This document shows positions 44,335 to 53,489 of a stretch of DNA of 64,000 bases, in pieces. Made by a program: the position numbers and the translations under genes. Within the stretch, counting starts at the first letter, position 1. Every line of letters starts with the position of its first letter. Source of the stretch: Sphingobacterium thalpophilum (GTDB taxonomy: Bacteria > Bacteroidota > Bacteroidia > Sphingobacteriales > Sphingobacteriaceae); assembly GCF_901482695.1 (NCBI RefSeq), contig NZ_LR590484.1:4278001-4342000 (forward strand). Direction: 5' to 3'. Below the pieces are notes generated by a model. That model was given only the letters and a program-made list of their open reading frames with translations, was not told the origin of the DNA and did not search any database.

Positions 44335-44996
44335 GGGCCACTTCCAAGAATTATAACACACGGGGTATCTACAATGAGGCAGCCATTAAATTCGAGGCCA
44401 GCCTTAATATCGTAGGGAGACGAAGTAATGATTATCTTAGCTTTTATAGTGAAAGGGTAGAGGGATCAGATCTACTGTCAGATTTATCAACTAACCTGAG
44501 CAAAAGTAACTATGAAGTGCAGGCTTGGACCAATCGTTTGACTTATATGAAAGAAACCAAGAAATCGAGCAAGCTGAACTATCAAATCGCGCTAGGGTTG
44601 GAACATTATTTTTTAAATCGTCAGGATCATGCCTCCGGGATAGATGTAAGCAATCATATCATTAAAACCAGTTTGCCCTTGGGATTGACTGTAAGGCGGA
44701 ATTATGAGGAAAAATGGGTGATCAACTTTAACCCCAATATTCAGATTCCTGTCTCCGGTAAACTGACCTATTCAGAAAATGCTTTGAATAACTTCATCCG
44801 GGACGTTATCTTTTGGGACTATAACTATTTGAATACATCCAACTATGGTGCTGATTTTAGCGTTGAATTTATATCAAAACGTATTGTTAAAGATTACAAC
44901 CTGGGTGTTTTTGGTGGATGGAAGTATCAACGAGGGAAGGTGAGTGGATATTTGAACCGACAACAGTACGAAATAGGTATGAGGATGTATCTCTAA
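44335..44996 (+). pseudogene. C-terminal part of an outer-membrane beta-barrel protein
   Basis: From just past the DUF3592 stop a frame of about 220 codons reads RGIYNEAAIKFEASLNIVGR, alternates hydrophobic and polar residues in strand-like fashion (ALGLEHYFLN, SLPLGLTVRR, VINFNPNIQI) and ends in the aromatic YEIGMRMYL, typical of outer-membrane barrels. No signal peptide or start belongs to it; in-frame codons upstream overlap the DUF3592 gene. It is most likely the 3' end of a larger barrel protein whose 5' part was deleted. Confidence 0.55.
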
Positions 44997-45059
44997 ATCA
45001 CCCGTCATTTATAGAAAACGCGAATCAGAATTTAATTAAAAGCACCAAATATCTACTCC

Positions 45060-45116
45060 TTAGGTCAGATACGATTGAATAAAACCATTTTTAAGGGTCT
45101 CGTTCTTAAAAACAAT
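45060..45116 (-). pseudogene. 3' fragment of a DHFR-family gene
   Basis: On the minus strand the codons read VFKNETLKNGFIQSYLT then TAA. The intact gene at 36275 ends KNQTLKNGFIQLYLTKE. The flanking bases beyond the stop are also similar (AAATATCTACTCCTTAGG against TATATCTACTCCTTAG). It is the tail of a lost paralogue. Confidence 0.7.
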
Positions 45117-45174
45117 CCGATGGTAGCGGAAAGTTATTCTCGTTTCTAAACTATTGCATCTTTTGATAATAGCT

Positions 45175-45648
45175 TTATTTCAGAACCTTACATTGGGGGT
45201 TATGATACACCGGGAAATTACAAGAATTTGCGATAAAGCACAACTCATTAGCTTTCGAATGCAATGACTGAGCCAGCTCAATCATATCTTCATTGGCTAC
45301 AGTTACAACTGGGTTTAGTGATACCTCTGTAAAAGCTCCGCTGCCTTCCGCTGTTTCTTGCATGGTTCCGGTAGCCTCTTCAACATAATCAATGACTACG
45401 ACACCATTTACAGAGCAAAGATGTAGGTACCAAAGCATGTGACAAGATGATAACGAGGCTACCAATAGTTCCTCGGGATTGTAGCGAGATTTATTCCCTC
45501 TAAATGAAGGATCTGAAGACGAAAGCAATACTGGTTTTCCTTTCGCATTTATTTCGTGGTCTCTACTGTAAGCGTTGTAACTGGAAGTCCCTGAACCTAA
45601 GTTTCCCGTCCAAATCAGGTTCAGTTTATAGTGGTGTTTTTTGCTCAT
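45175..45648 (-). CDS. OsmC/Ohr family peroxidase-like protein
   Basis: A 157-residue OsmC-type protein. The reactive Cys69 lies in LLVASLSSCHMLWYLHLC and the resolving Cys in CFIANSCNFPV (Cys137 or Cys143). YNPEELLVASLSSC is the family signature. It reduces organic hydroperoxides using the two cysteines in the cytoplasm. It lies 87 bases downstream of the dnaE-like gene on the same strand. Confidence 0.92.
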   Translation of the reverse strand: MSKKHHYKLNLIWTGNLGSGTSSYNAYSRDHEINAKGKPVLLSSSDPSFRGNKSRYNPEELLVASLSSCHMLWYLHLCSVNGVVVIDYVEEATGTMQETAEGSGAFTEVSLNPVVTVANEDMIELAQSLHSKANELCFIANSCNFPVYHNPQCKVLK

Positions 45649-45735
45649 TGTTTACTTTATTTTGTACTGCTCTAATTTGGGTTCTATCATTATATGAAGG
45701 TAGCAAATTTCCGAGTTCATTAAATAATATCTGTC

Positions 45736-48672
45736 CTATTCACTTCTCGGATCAGCTTTCAGTGGCATCTTTCCACAGCGGATGACTTCGATCGACGGGC
45801 AGCCGTATTCCAGGATAACCTTTCCTTCGACAAGGTAGATCCCTGTGCCACGCAGCGGATATTTGGGTAGCGTCTGTGGGAAATGGACCGTGTCAAAAAA
45901 TCGTCCTTCGACGTCCAGAAACGTGCCGAACTTCATCAGGTCGCCCCGCTTGGTCTTTACAAACTTTTCGCAGACAAAGTCGCCGACGATGCGGATGATC
46001 TTTCCTTCGTGCTGCGCCAGATCTCTGGCCAGTACGTCGCCGCGGTAATCACTTTTGGTCAGATCGAAAAGCGTTCCGGTCACACAGAATCCGATGAGCT
46101 CGATCTCATCATAATAGTCCTCCAGAATATTTTCCTCCAATGGCGGTAGGACAGGCATCCGTGATTCCGTCTCAAATAAAGCCTGGCCGGCCATCGCCGG
46201 TTTATGCTTACTCATCAGCAGGTGCGCCTCCCACAGCAGTTGTTTTTTTCCCGATCCTGTAAACCGAAGGGCACCCACGCGTATCAGGATGACGACCTGT
46301 TCCAGACCTGCAGAAGTACGTCGGATAAAATCTTCCAGTCCAAGAAAATCTCCATGTTGTTCCCGCTCCGCAATAATGCGCATAGCCAGATTGTTTTCCA
46401 GATTCAGCAGACAGTCAAAACCCAGAAAGATATCTTTGCCCCGGATCGATGTGTTGAAAGCAGAGCGATTAACGCAGGGCAGGCAGATGTTGCCTCCGGC
46501 AATCCGCGCCTCGTTCACATAAACTTTACGATTGTAGAATCCGCCGTAATTGTTCAGCACCGCCACCATAAATTCCAACGGATAATAGGTCTTGAGAAAG
46601 AGACTCTGATAGCTCTCCACGGCAAAGGAAGCGCTATGAGCTTTATTGAAACTATAGCCTGCAAAGGATTCCATCTGCCGCCAGATTTCGCGGCTGATGT
46701 TGTCGTCATAACCCTTAGCACGACAGTTGGAAAAGAACTTGCTCTCGATCTCGATCAGGTGATCCTTGCTGCGGTATTTGCCCGACATCATTCTGCGCAG
46801 CACATCGGCATCCGCCATATCCAGACCACCATAGGCATTTGCTATTTTCATCACGTCCTCCTGGTATACCATCACGCCGTAGGTTTCTTCCAGTTGCTCC
46901 TTAAATACAGGGTGGGGGTAGACCACGCTACTGGGGTCGTGGTGGCGTTTGATAAATTCACCCATCATGCCTGAACTGGCCACACCGGGACGTATTATGG
47001 AGGAAGCCGCCACCAGCGTGAGATAATCATCACATCGCAGTTTGGTCAGCAGCTGCCGCATAGCGGGACTCTCGATATAAAAACAGCCAATTGTATTCGC
47101 TGATCTTAGCTGTGCAGCAATGTTGGGGTCTTTAAAGAACCGCTTGGGACTGTTCGTATCGATCACAACACCAAGATTTTCCCGCACGATGGTACGGCAG
47201 TCTTTAATATGCCCTATACCACGTTGAGACAGAATATCGAATTTTTCAAAACCGATATCCTCGGCAACATACATATCGAACTGCACCGTCGGTAGTCCTT
47301 TGGGCGGATGGTCCATGGCAGAGTAACAGGTCAGAGGCTGCTCCGAAATGAGCACACCGCTGGCATGGATCGTCCGCTGGTTAGGGAAATCCGTCATACG
47401 GTTGTATACCGACAGGATGGTATTTGTTACCTCATTTTTGTTGAGCATATGCTCGGGTTCGTGTACCAGGCGGTCGATCTCAGCTTTGGGCAGGCCATAC
47501 ACTTTACCGAGCTCACGAAGGATACTCCGCGAGCGGAAGGTGCTCATGGCGCCCATCAGGGCCGTATGTCCGGTCTGATAACGCTTAAAGATGTAATCAT
47601 ACATCTCATCCCGTTCATTCCAGCTGAAATCCACGTCAAAGTCGGGAGGGCTTTTCCGTTTGGGGTTCAGGAAGCGCTCAAACGGAAGGTTCAGCTCAAT
47701 AGGATCCACATCCGTAATACCCAGACAATAAGCGACAGCAGAATTCGCTCCCGATCCCCGGCCTACATAATGAAAGTCCTTTCCCCGGGCATAACGGCAG
47801 ATATCGTCCGTGATCAGGAAGTAACTGGAAAACCGCAGGTTTTCGATAATCTCCAGTTCACGCCGGATACGTTCACTCGCTGCTTTGTCATTTTTGCCGT
47901 ATCGCCTGTTAAAACCATCCATGCAGTATTTATGCAGTAGCTCTTTGTCATTATATCTATTTCCGGTAAACGTTTCTTTGTTTTTGACACTGGTAAAATC
48001 AAAACTGAACGAGCATTGGCCGAGTAGGCGATGGGTGTTGGCAAGAAGCTGCGGGATATCCATGTACATGCGCATAAGTCTTGCTTTGGGTACGAAAACC
48101 TCGTCCTCCGGCGCAATCTGCTCCGGGCCAAGCTGAGAAAACAATATGTTATTGTCAATCGCCCGCAGCTGCCTGTGAAGCGTGTAATCTGCTTTTCTGA
48201 AACTCACCGGAGCCAGGATCACACAGCGCTCCAGTACCGTTGGGCCCATGAGCTGTACGCGGTGGCGTTCACCCGGGCGGATTCCGATATACTCAAAATC
48301 TTTGAGCGCAAATTGGTTCACCCGCCGGAAAGGATAAATAACGAACACATCCTTAAATTCAGGAGCACGTTCAGCTACCGGCCGGTTCTCCCTATTGAGC
48401 ATGGTCCGGTATTCATTGATTTCCCTAAACCCGTTTTCGTTGCGGGCTATGGCCACAAAACATAATGAGTTCCCCTGACGGAATTCCATTCCGGTGAGGA
48501 TGTTGAGTCCTGCCTCCCGTCCCTGGCGTACGAAGTCCAATGAACCGGTGCTGTTGTTGATGTCGGTAAGGACAGCGGTATCATATCCGCCGGCCATCAT
48601 GCCATTGATCAGGTCCTTTATACTCAAGGTACCATATCGCAGACTATAGTAACTATGAAGATTTAGCAGCAT
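45736..48672 (-). CDS. dnaE: DNA polymerase III alpha subunit, DnaE2-like accessory copy
   Basis: A 978-residue polymerase from ATG 48672, preceded by a purine-rich GGGGGAAA; the ATG at 48705 adds 11 residues inside dinB. The PHP domain begins MLLNLHSYYSLRYGTLSI, but the metal-binding His pairs are eroded (TDINNS for the usual TDHGN). The catalytic Asp triad is PDFDVDFSW, and palm and finger motifs such as YVGRGSGANSAVAYCLG are intact. At under 1000 residues it is shorter than a replicative alpha (~1450) and is paired with dinB, so it is an error-prone, damage-related copy. Its start overlaps dinB by 20 bases. Confidence 0.9.
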   Translation of the reverse strand: MLLNLHSYYSLRYGTLSIKDLINGMMAGGYDTAVLTDINNSTGSLDFVRQGREAGLNILTGMEFRQGNSLCFVAIARNENGFREINEYRTMLNRENRPVAERAPEFKDVFVIYPFRRVNQFALKDFEYIGIRPGERHRVQLMGPTVLERCVILAPVSFRKADYTLHRQLRAIDNNILFSQLGPEQIAPEDEVFVPKARLMRMYMDIPQLLANTHRLLGQCSFSFDFTSVKNKETFTGNRYNDKELLHKYCMDGFNRRYGKNDKAASERIRRELEIIENLRFSSYFLITDDICRYARGKDFHYVGRGSGANSAVAYCLGITDVDPIELNLPFERFLNPKRKSPPDFDVDFSWNERDEMYDYIFKRYQTGHTALMGAMSTFRSRSILRELGKVYGLPKAEIDRLVHEPEHMLNKNEVTNTILSVYNRMTDFPNQRTIHASGVLISEQPLTCYSAMDHPPKGLPTVQFDMYVAEDIGFEKFDILSQRGIGHIKDCRTIVRENLGVVIDTNSPKRFFKDPNIAAQLRSANTIGCFYIESPAMRQLLTKLRCDDYLTLVAASSIIRPGVASSGMMGEFIKRHHDPSSVVYPHPVFKEQLEETYGVMVYQEDVMKIANAYGGLDMADADVLRRMMSGKYRSKDHLIEIESKFFSNCRAKGYDDNISREIWRQMESFAGYSFNKAHSASFAVESYQSLFLKTYYPLEFMVAVLNNYGGFYNRKVYVNEARIAGGNICLPCVNRSAFNTSIRGKDIFLGFDCLLNLENNLAMRIIAEREQHGDFLGLEDFIRRTSAGLEQVVILIRVGALRFTGSGKKQLLWEAHLLMSKHKPAMAGQALFETESRMPVLPPLEENILEDYYDEIELIGFCVTGTLFDLTKSDYRGDVLARDLAQHEGKIIRIVGDFVCEKFVKTKRGDLMKFGTFLDVEGRFFDTVHFPQTLPKYPLRGTGIYLVEGKVILEYGCPSIEVIRCGKMPLKADPRSE

Positions 48673-49837
48673 AGTTTCCCCCTTTCTGTTCCGGTACCGG
48701 AGCACATATCGCTTTCATCAGATATTCTGTTCCATATCGCTTTCTGATCCAGTCCATGGCCTGCATCAGATTGACCTCCTCGGCACTATCATCAAAAAGA
48801 TCCGTCTGATAGGCACCATGAATCAAGCCGGAGAACTTTACGCCGACAAGCCGGATCAGCATGCGCCTGCTGTACAGTTTCTTAAAGAGGGAGAGGACCA
48901 CCTCGGTCAGTTTTTTGTCCGAATTGGTATAGGCCAATTTTAATTGCTGGGTATGTGTATCAAAATTACTGTACCTGATTTTCACCGTGACACAGCTTGT
49001 CAGCTTCTGATCCTTCCGCAGTTCAAAGGCCAATGTGTCTACCATGCCGATAAATGTGCGTCGCAGCATGTCGACATCGATCGTGTCCTGCTGAAATGTT
49101 GTTTCCTTTGAAATGGACTTCTGTTCACGAAAGGGGAGTACCGGACTATCATCCAGCCCGTTCGCCTTTCTCCAGATGCTCACGCCATTTTCACCCAGCA
49201 CTTTCTGCATGGTGAACACTTGCATATCCTGCAGGGTCTTGATTCTGGAAATGCCCATATTGCACAAAAGCGTATATGACTTTTCGCCCACCATTGGTAT
49301 TTTTCGGATGGACAGCGGAGCCAGAAACCCTTTTTCCGTGCCTTCTGCTACCTGCTTTTCACCACACGGCTTGGCTGTACCGGTAGCAATTTTACTGACA
49401 GTCTTATTGACAGAGAGGCCGAAGCTGATGGGAAGCCCCGTCTCCCGCATGATGCGCCGCCGGAGCTCCTGCGTCCATTTCCAGCAGCCAAAAAATTTAT
49501 CCATTCCGGTGATATCGAGGTAATGTTCATCAATACTGGCCTTTTCGACGATGGGTGTTTTCTCCTCGATTATTTCAGTGACGATATTGGAATATTGGCT
49601 GTACAGATCATGATCCCCCCGCACCACTATTGCTTCAGGGCACATGCGCAGTGCTAAGCGCATGGGCATCGCCGAATGCACGCCATACCGACGCGCCTCA
49701 TAGCTACAGGATGCAACAACACCACGATCGCTTGATCCACCGATCAGGACCGGCTTGCCAACCAGCTGGCTATTCTGCAAACGCTCTACCGATACAAAAA
49801 AAGTATCCAGGTCGCAATGAACAATGTTCCTCTCCAT
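48653..49837 (-). CDS. dinB: Y-family DNA polymerase (DinB/Pol IV-like)
   Basis: A 394-residue translesion polymerase. The catalytic Asp lies in IVHCDLDTFFVSVE and the second acidic pair in ASIDEHYLDITG. The helix-hairpin-helix thumb (IRKIPMVGEKSYTLLCNMGI) and little-finger domain follow. It bypasses damaged bases, here probably handing over to the DnaE2-like subunit encoded in the overlapping downstream gene. No LexA-type or ImuA-type gene lies directly next to the pair. Confidence 0.92.
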   Translation of the reverse strand: MERNIVHCDLDTFFVSVERLQNSQLVGKPVLIGGSSDRGVVASCSYEARRYGVHSAMPMRLALRMCPEAIVVRGDHDLYSQYSNIVTEIIEEKTPIVEKASIDEHYLDITGMDKFFGCWKWTQELRRRIMRETGLPISFGLSVNKTVSKIATGTAKPCGEKQVAEGTEKGFLAPLSIRKIPMVGEKSYTLLCNMGISRIKTLQDMQVFTMQKVLGENGVSIWRKANGLDDSPVLPFREQKSISKETTFQQDTIDVDMLRRTFIGMVDTLAFELRKDQKLTSCVTVKIRYSNFDTHTQQLKLAYTNSDKKLTEVVLSLFKKLYSRRMLIRLVGVKFSGLIHGAYQTDLFDDSAEEVNLMQAMDWIRKRYGTEYLMKAICAPVPEQKGGNYAAKSS

Positions 49838-50267
49838 CTTATAAGCACATTATATCTGTGATTCGCCATAAAAAAGTGCAAATCACTCAAGTCAAAATTA
49901 CTAATAATTTTAGCAATATTCCTATAAGTGAAACTGAAATTTATACTATACCGTTGATTGTAAGTGCTATAAAATTGAACAGTTCTGGGTACGCGACATT
50001 AAACACACTTCCTAATCGACCGTATCAAAGTCATTTGACATTGGGGTTTCGGACAATTTCGGAAACGAAAGACAGGTAAGCTTTCTGTCTAACGGACTGT
50101 TTCCGTTTATCTGATCGCACAATGAGACTATAAAATATCATATCAGAATTGTCCAAAGTGTGTTCTAAATGGACATAAAGTGCAAAAGATAATGAAATAA
50201 GAAAGTGGATTTGCAGTAAAAGTGAGCCCGCATGTTATTGATATAATCGAATGTGTGAATGCACATA
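49838..50267. other. Intergenic region upstream of dinB
   Basis: No gene recognised. On the minus strand TATAAT (complement of 49847-49852) lies just before dinB. The middle is non-coding AT-rich DNA. The right end borders the two inverted repeats that precede the AbiE pair. Confidence 0.4.
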
Positions 50268-50317
50268 AAGCACACTTATCTTTGCAGATGTGTACATTTG
50301 CAAAGATAGGTGTGCTT
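50268..50317. repeat. Long inverted repeat upstream of the AbiE pair
   Basis: AAGCACACTTATCTTTGCA (50268-50286) and TGCAAAGATAGGTGTGCTT (50299-50317) are inverted copies with one mismatch in 19 and a 12-base spacer. It ends 98 bases before the antitoxin start. There is no T-run on the right, so an operator is as likely as a terminator. Confidence 0.75.
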
Positions 50318-50360
50318 GACGACTATCCAAATTTCACTAAAATATTTAATCTCAAATACT

Positions 50361-50403
50361 ATTGTTTTCTGTAACAAATATTTACTAAATTTGTTACAGA
50401 AAA
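50361..50403 (+). promoter_or_regulatory. AbiE promoter overlapped by a perfect inverted repeat
   Basis: TTTTCTGTAACAAAT (50365-50379) and ATTTGTTACAGAAAA (50389-50403) are perfect 15-base inverted copies. Inside the right arm lies TAAATTTG (50386-50393), an exact Bacteroidota -7 element, with ATTG (50361-50364) 21 bases upstream as the -33 element. The start codon is at 50416. A repressor bound here would block transcription; AbiEi antitoxins are known to autorepress through inverted repeats. Confidence 0.6.
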
Positions 50404-50415
50404 ACGAATTTATAA

Positions 50416-51018
50416 ATGCCGGAAATAGCTAAAAATAAGATAGAAAACAAAATTTTAAAATCGTCTCGTGGTAAGTTGTTTTTCGCTGACGACTTTAAGA
50501 ATTTTGCTACACCAGAAAATATACGGCTGACACTTTTCCGTATGGAGAACGATGGTCTTATTGAAAGACTGGCTCATGGTATCTATATCAAACCAAAGAA
50601 AGATCCTTTGCTGGGTACAATATATCCTAATATCGGAGAGGTTGCAAAGGAAATTGCTAAAAGAGATAAAGCTCGAATTGCTCCAACAGGTGTGATGGCA
50701 CTGTATTTACTGGGGCTTACGACACAAGTGCCTTTAAAGGCGGTGTATCTAACTGATGGCTCGCAACGTGAGGTGAAAATAGGAAATCGAACCATCAAAT
50801 TTAAACGAACTGTTCCCAAAAGCTTTGCCATAAAAGATGAGTTATTGCATCTTATTGTTCAGGCTTTTAAGGAGAAAGGGCAACAGGATATTACAGAAGA
50901 ATTTTTAGAGACTATCAAGCCGGCTGTAAAAAAGCTAGATGAGAAAGTGATGCGGAATCAAGTAGTATATGCCCCTGTGTGGATTCAGAAACAAATCAAT
51001 AACATTTATCAGTCTTAA
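50416..51018 (+). CDS. AbiEi-like (DUF6088) antitoxin/transcriptional repressor
   Basis: A 200-residue protein. The first ~70 residues form a winged HTH (ILKSSRGKLFFADDFKNFAT, IRLTLFRMENDGLIERLAHG, IYIKP), and the middle carries APTGVMALYLLGLTTQVPLK typical of DUF6088/AbiEi relatives. It should repress the pair's promoter and neutralise the toxin encoded three bases downstream. It lacks the long C-terminal domain of the streptococcal AbiEi. Two inverted repeats upstream support autoregulation. Confidence 0.87.
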   Translation: MPEIAKNKIENKILKSSRGKLFFADDFKNFATPENIRLTLFRMENDGLIERLAHGIYIKPKKDPLLGTIYPNIGEVAKEIAKRDKARIAPTGVMALYLLGLTTQVPLKAVYLTDGSQREVKIGNRTIKFKRTVPKSFAIKDELLHLIVQAFKEKGQQDITEEFLETIKPAVKKLDEKVMRNQVVYAPVWIQKQINNIYQS

Positions 51019-51021
51019 CTT

Positions 51022-52029
51022 ATGTGGATAAATCTAACCGATGAACAAAAGCTTCAGGTTTTGGAGCAAGTTGAAAATGAAATTGGATTACCTGCGTTTG
51101 TGGTTGAAAAGGATTGGTGGGTATGTGTGATATTAAAAGCAGTTTTTCGATCTAAATATGCAGGTTCAATAATCTTCAAAGGTGGTACGTCATTGAGTAA
51201 GGCATATCACCTGATAGATCGTTTCTCCGAAGATATAGACTTGATCATTGATCGTCATTTGTTAGGATTTGATCAATTGGAATCTAAATCTCAAATAAAA
51301 AAGTTGAGGAAAGCTTCTGGTGCGTTTATTATTCATGAATTCCGTGAGGAGCTTATAACCCAACTGGATCAACTTGGTATCGATCGGGAACTATATGAAA
51401 TAAGATATAACGATCATATAGATGATACGAGTGATCCAAATACATTGGAGATACATTACCGAACCTTTGTCCCAACGGATAATGTTTATATTCAGCAACG
51501 GGTTCTTTTGGAAATGGGGGCAAGATCACTAACCGAGCCGTTTGAAACAAAATCTGTAATATCATTTCTTGACCAACATTATAAAGACCTCGATTTTACT
51601 GAACCTTCCTTTGATGTTCAGGTGGTTATTCCTACACGTACGTTTATAGAGAAGGTGTTGCTATTGCATGAGGAATTTTCAAAACCAGGCGATAAGATTC
51701 GAACGGATCGATTGACTAGGCATTTATACGATTTAGATAAAATTATGAAAGCCGAATACGGTGAAATGGCCATTGCTGATGATGAATTGTTCAACACCAT
51801 TGTTGAGCACCGTAAAACGGTTACACCATTGAGAGGAATGGACTATTCTAATCATGTGAAAGGGAAATTAAGCATCATACCACCCGAAGCCGTAATGGAA
51901 AAGTGGGAAGCTGATTATAAAACGATGCAGGAAAATATGATTATTGGAGAAAGTTTGAATTGGGATGAGTTGTTGGGTGCAATTCGAGAGATTGAGGTGC
52001 TGTTTAATAATAAGTATGAGAAAAAATGA
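51022..52029 (+). CDS. AbiEii/AbiGii-family nucleotidyltransferase toxin
   Basis: A 335-residue protein of the AbiEii/AbiGii family. The nucleotidyltransferase motif is FKGGTSLSKAYHLIDRFSED, with GGTSLSK at 54-60 and Asp71/Asp73; further family motifs are RTFIEKVLLLHEE and LTRHLYDLDKI. Such toxins are GTP-dependent nucleotidyltransferases of type IV toxin-antitoxin systems that can abort phage infection. Three bases separate it from the antitoxin gene. The active-site residues appear intact. Confidence 0.9.
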   Translation: MWINLTDEQKLQVLEQVENEIGLPAFVVEKDWWVCVILKAVFRSKYAGSIIFKGGTSLSKAYHLIDRFSEDIDLIIDRHLLGFDQLESKSQIKKLRKASGAFIIHEFREELITQLDQLGIDRELYEIRYNDHIDDTSDPNTLEIHYRTFVPTDNVYIQQRVLLEMGARSLTEPFETKSVISFLDQHYKDLDFTEPSFDVQVVIPTRTFIEKVLLLHEEFSKPGDKIRTDRLTRHLYDLDKIMKAEYGEMAIADDELFNTIVEHRKTVTPLRGMDYSNHVKGKLSIIPPEAVMEKWEADYKTMQENMIIGESLNWDELLGAIREIEVLFNNKYEKK

Positions 52030-52143
52030 TTTCTCGATGGCTGTGGTAAATATTTGGGATATTAAAACTTCTATCTGATTACATTTATGAGATAGATAAA
52101 TTGACTGAGTGAATAAAAACTATTAATTTTTACTAAAAATACT

Positions 52144-52362
52144 ATGATAAGGATATTACATCTTACAGATTTTCATTTAAATAATAAAACTATCAAAGAT
52201 TGGGACGATTTTTTGGGAGATGCTCTTTTTAATAAGTTAGAAGAATTACATAAAGATACTCCTATTGATTTAGTTTTGTTTACAGGAGATATGATTGATA
52301 AAGCAGGCTATGATTTTGGCTCAGTGAAGAATGGATTGGAGTTGAGCTCTCCCCAAATTTAG
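52144..52362 (+). pseudogene. Metallophosphoesterase, N-terminal fragment
   Basis: The frame reads MIRILHLTDFHLNNKTIKDW and later IDLVLFTGDMIDKAG, giving the first (DxH) and second (GD) metal blocks of a calcineurin-like phosphoesterase. After residue ~62 the sequence diverges and stops; GNHD and the later His blocks are missing. Full-length relatives are several hundred residues, so this is a 5' remnant next to the AbiE pair. Confidence 0.65.
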
Positions 52363-52476
52363 GAGCGTTCTAAAGTAGAGAATTCGGCTGTCAAATGCAT
52401 AACTGGGGCTTGACCATATTCCAACTTTATATTAGATTTGGGGATAGACTCAAATTAGAAAGAGCTTTTTAAGATT

Positions 52477-52698
52477 TTAATCCAATGACACAGTTTGAGT
52501 TACATTCCCATCCCATCTCTGAGTAACCCCTTCAAAATCTTCAGCACTTGGAGCCATGATATAAAAATCACCTGAACTGTTAGCGAATTCGTAATGGTAT
52601 GTATCAATGAGCCAATCGCATAGACCTCTGAGTGGCGGCAAATTGGCCAGGCCGACTATTAGGGATATTAGAATTAGATATCTTGCTGGTTTTTTCAT
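52477..52698 (-). CDS. Small membrane-anchored hypothetical protein
   Basis: A 73-residue protein from ATG 52698 (MKKPARYLILISLIVGLANL), giving a basic N-terminus and one membrane segment, then an aromatic extracytoplasmic tail (YHYEFANSSGDFYIMAP). An upstream ATG adds ten residues and a less natural signal. No family recognised. The composition is protein-like. Confidence 0.5.
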   Translation of the reverse strand: MKKPARYLILISLIVGLANLPPLRGLCDWLIDTYHYEFANSSGDFYIMAPSAEDFEGVTQRWDGNVTQTVSLD

Positions 52699-52955
52699 AT
52701 TAGTTACCTGTCGTAGATCGCTGAACATTCACTGGGTTTGTTGTCGCACCTGCAATCTAAATCCCTTTTGCCTTAATGGATTTATATAGTCACCGTTGAG
52801 GAACAACTCAGCTTCCATGAGAGATCGGTCCAAACGGCTACCATTCATGGGTAGAGTAGGAGAGTGCTAGTGCTATTCCCGCACTGATCTAGAAGTATTG
52901 TGATTTCCGGTTAATGAATTCATTATTGCATTGATAGGGCATACTTATGCCTTAT

Positions 52956-53423
52956 TTAATTTAGAAGTTTTAAATAGCTCAATATTATCCCATAGTGCTC
53001 GGCTTCGTGAAAGTTAGCAGCCCGAAGTGCTTGGAGGTGATTGGTTATGGTGATGCCAATTGGTAAGCTAAAGGGAGTGTATTTAACAAATATGCCCGAT
53101 TCTAGATCTTTACGAAGCTGATTTACTGTATAAAGTAGTAAATGTTTTATTTCATCAACGTCTGGCATACTTTTCCATGTATGTGGCGAAGTTCCGATTT
53201 TGAATGTTTCCATAAATTCCTGCGATATATGCATTGGCAGGCCGCTACGCATATACATATGCCTCTGTTGGGATGTGATACAGTGGCCAATCTGCCAAAC
53301 TATATTATTGTTGAAGTTTTCAGGGATTTTAAATAATATTTTGTTGTCAACCGTTTCTAATAATTGGAGCAACCTGGTTCTGCTAGCTTTTAAAATCTCA
53401 AATTCAAATAATTCGTTAGTCAT
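52956..53423 (-). CDS. DinB superfamily protein (DinB_2/YfiT-like)
   Basis: A 155-residue four-helix protein. The three metal-site His regions are visible: IVWQIGHCITSQQRH near residue 45 and AANFHEAEHYG near the C-terminus. DinB-like proteins include thiol-S-transferases, but many have no known substrate. This is unrelated to the DNA polymerase DinB encoded at 48653. It is convergent with nothing near and lies 66 bases beyond the end of the neighbouring leftward operon. Confidence 0.8.
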   Translation of the reverse strand: MTNELFEFEILKASRTRLLQLLETVDNKILFKIPENFNNNIVWQIGHCITSQQRHMYMRSGLPMHISQEFMETFKIGTSPHTWKSMPDVDEIKHLLLYTVNQLRKDLESGIFVKYTPFSLPIGITITNHLQALRAANFHEAEHYGIILSYLKLLN

Positions 53424-53489
53424 CGTTTAAATCAATTAAAGAAAATCCAATATGGCCTATTCCAAATCTACTATAAACTTGGGATATGG

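Noticed and set aside
46204..46974. Long rightward open frame inside the polymerase region
   Set aside because: It is the antisense of the conserved dnaE coding sequence and has no recognisable domain.
49630..50079. 149-codon rightward frame crossing the dinB start
   Set aside because: Its first half is antisense to dinB and the rest lacks any family resemblance.
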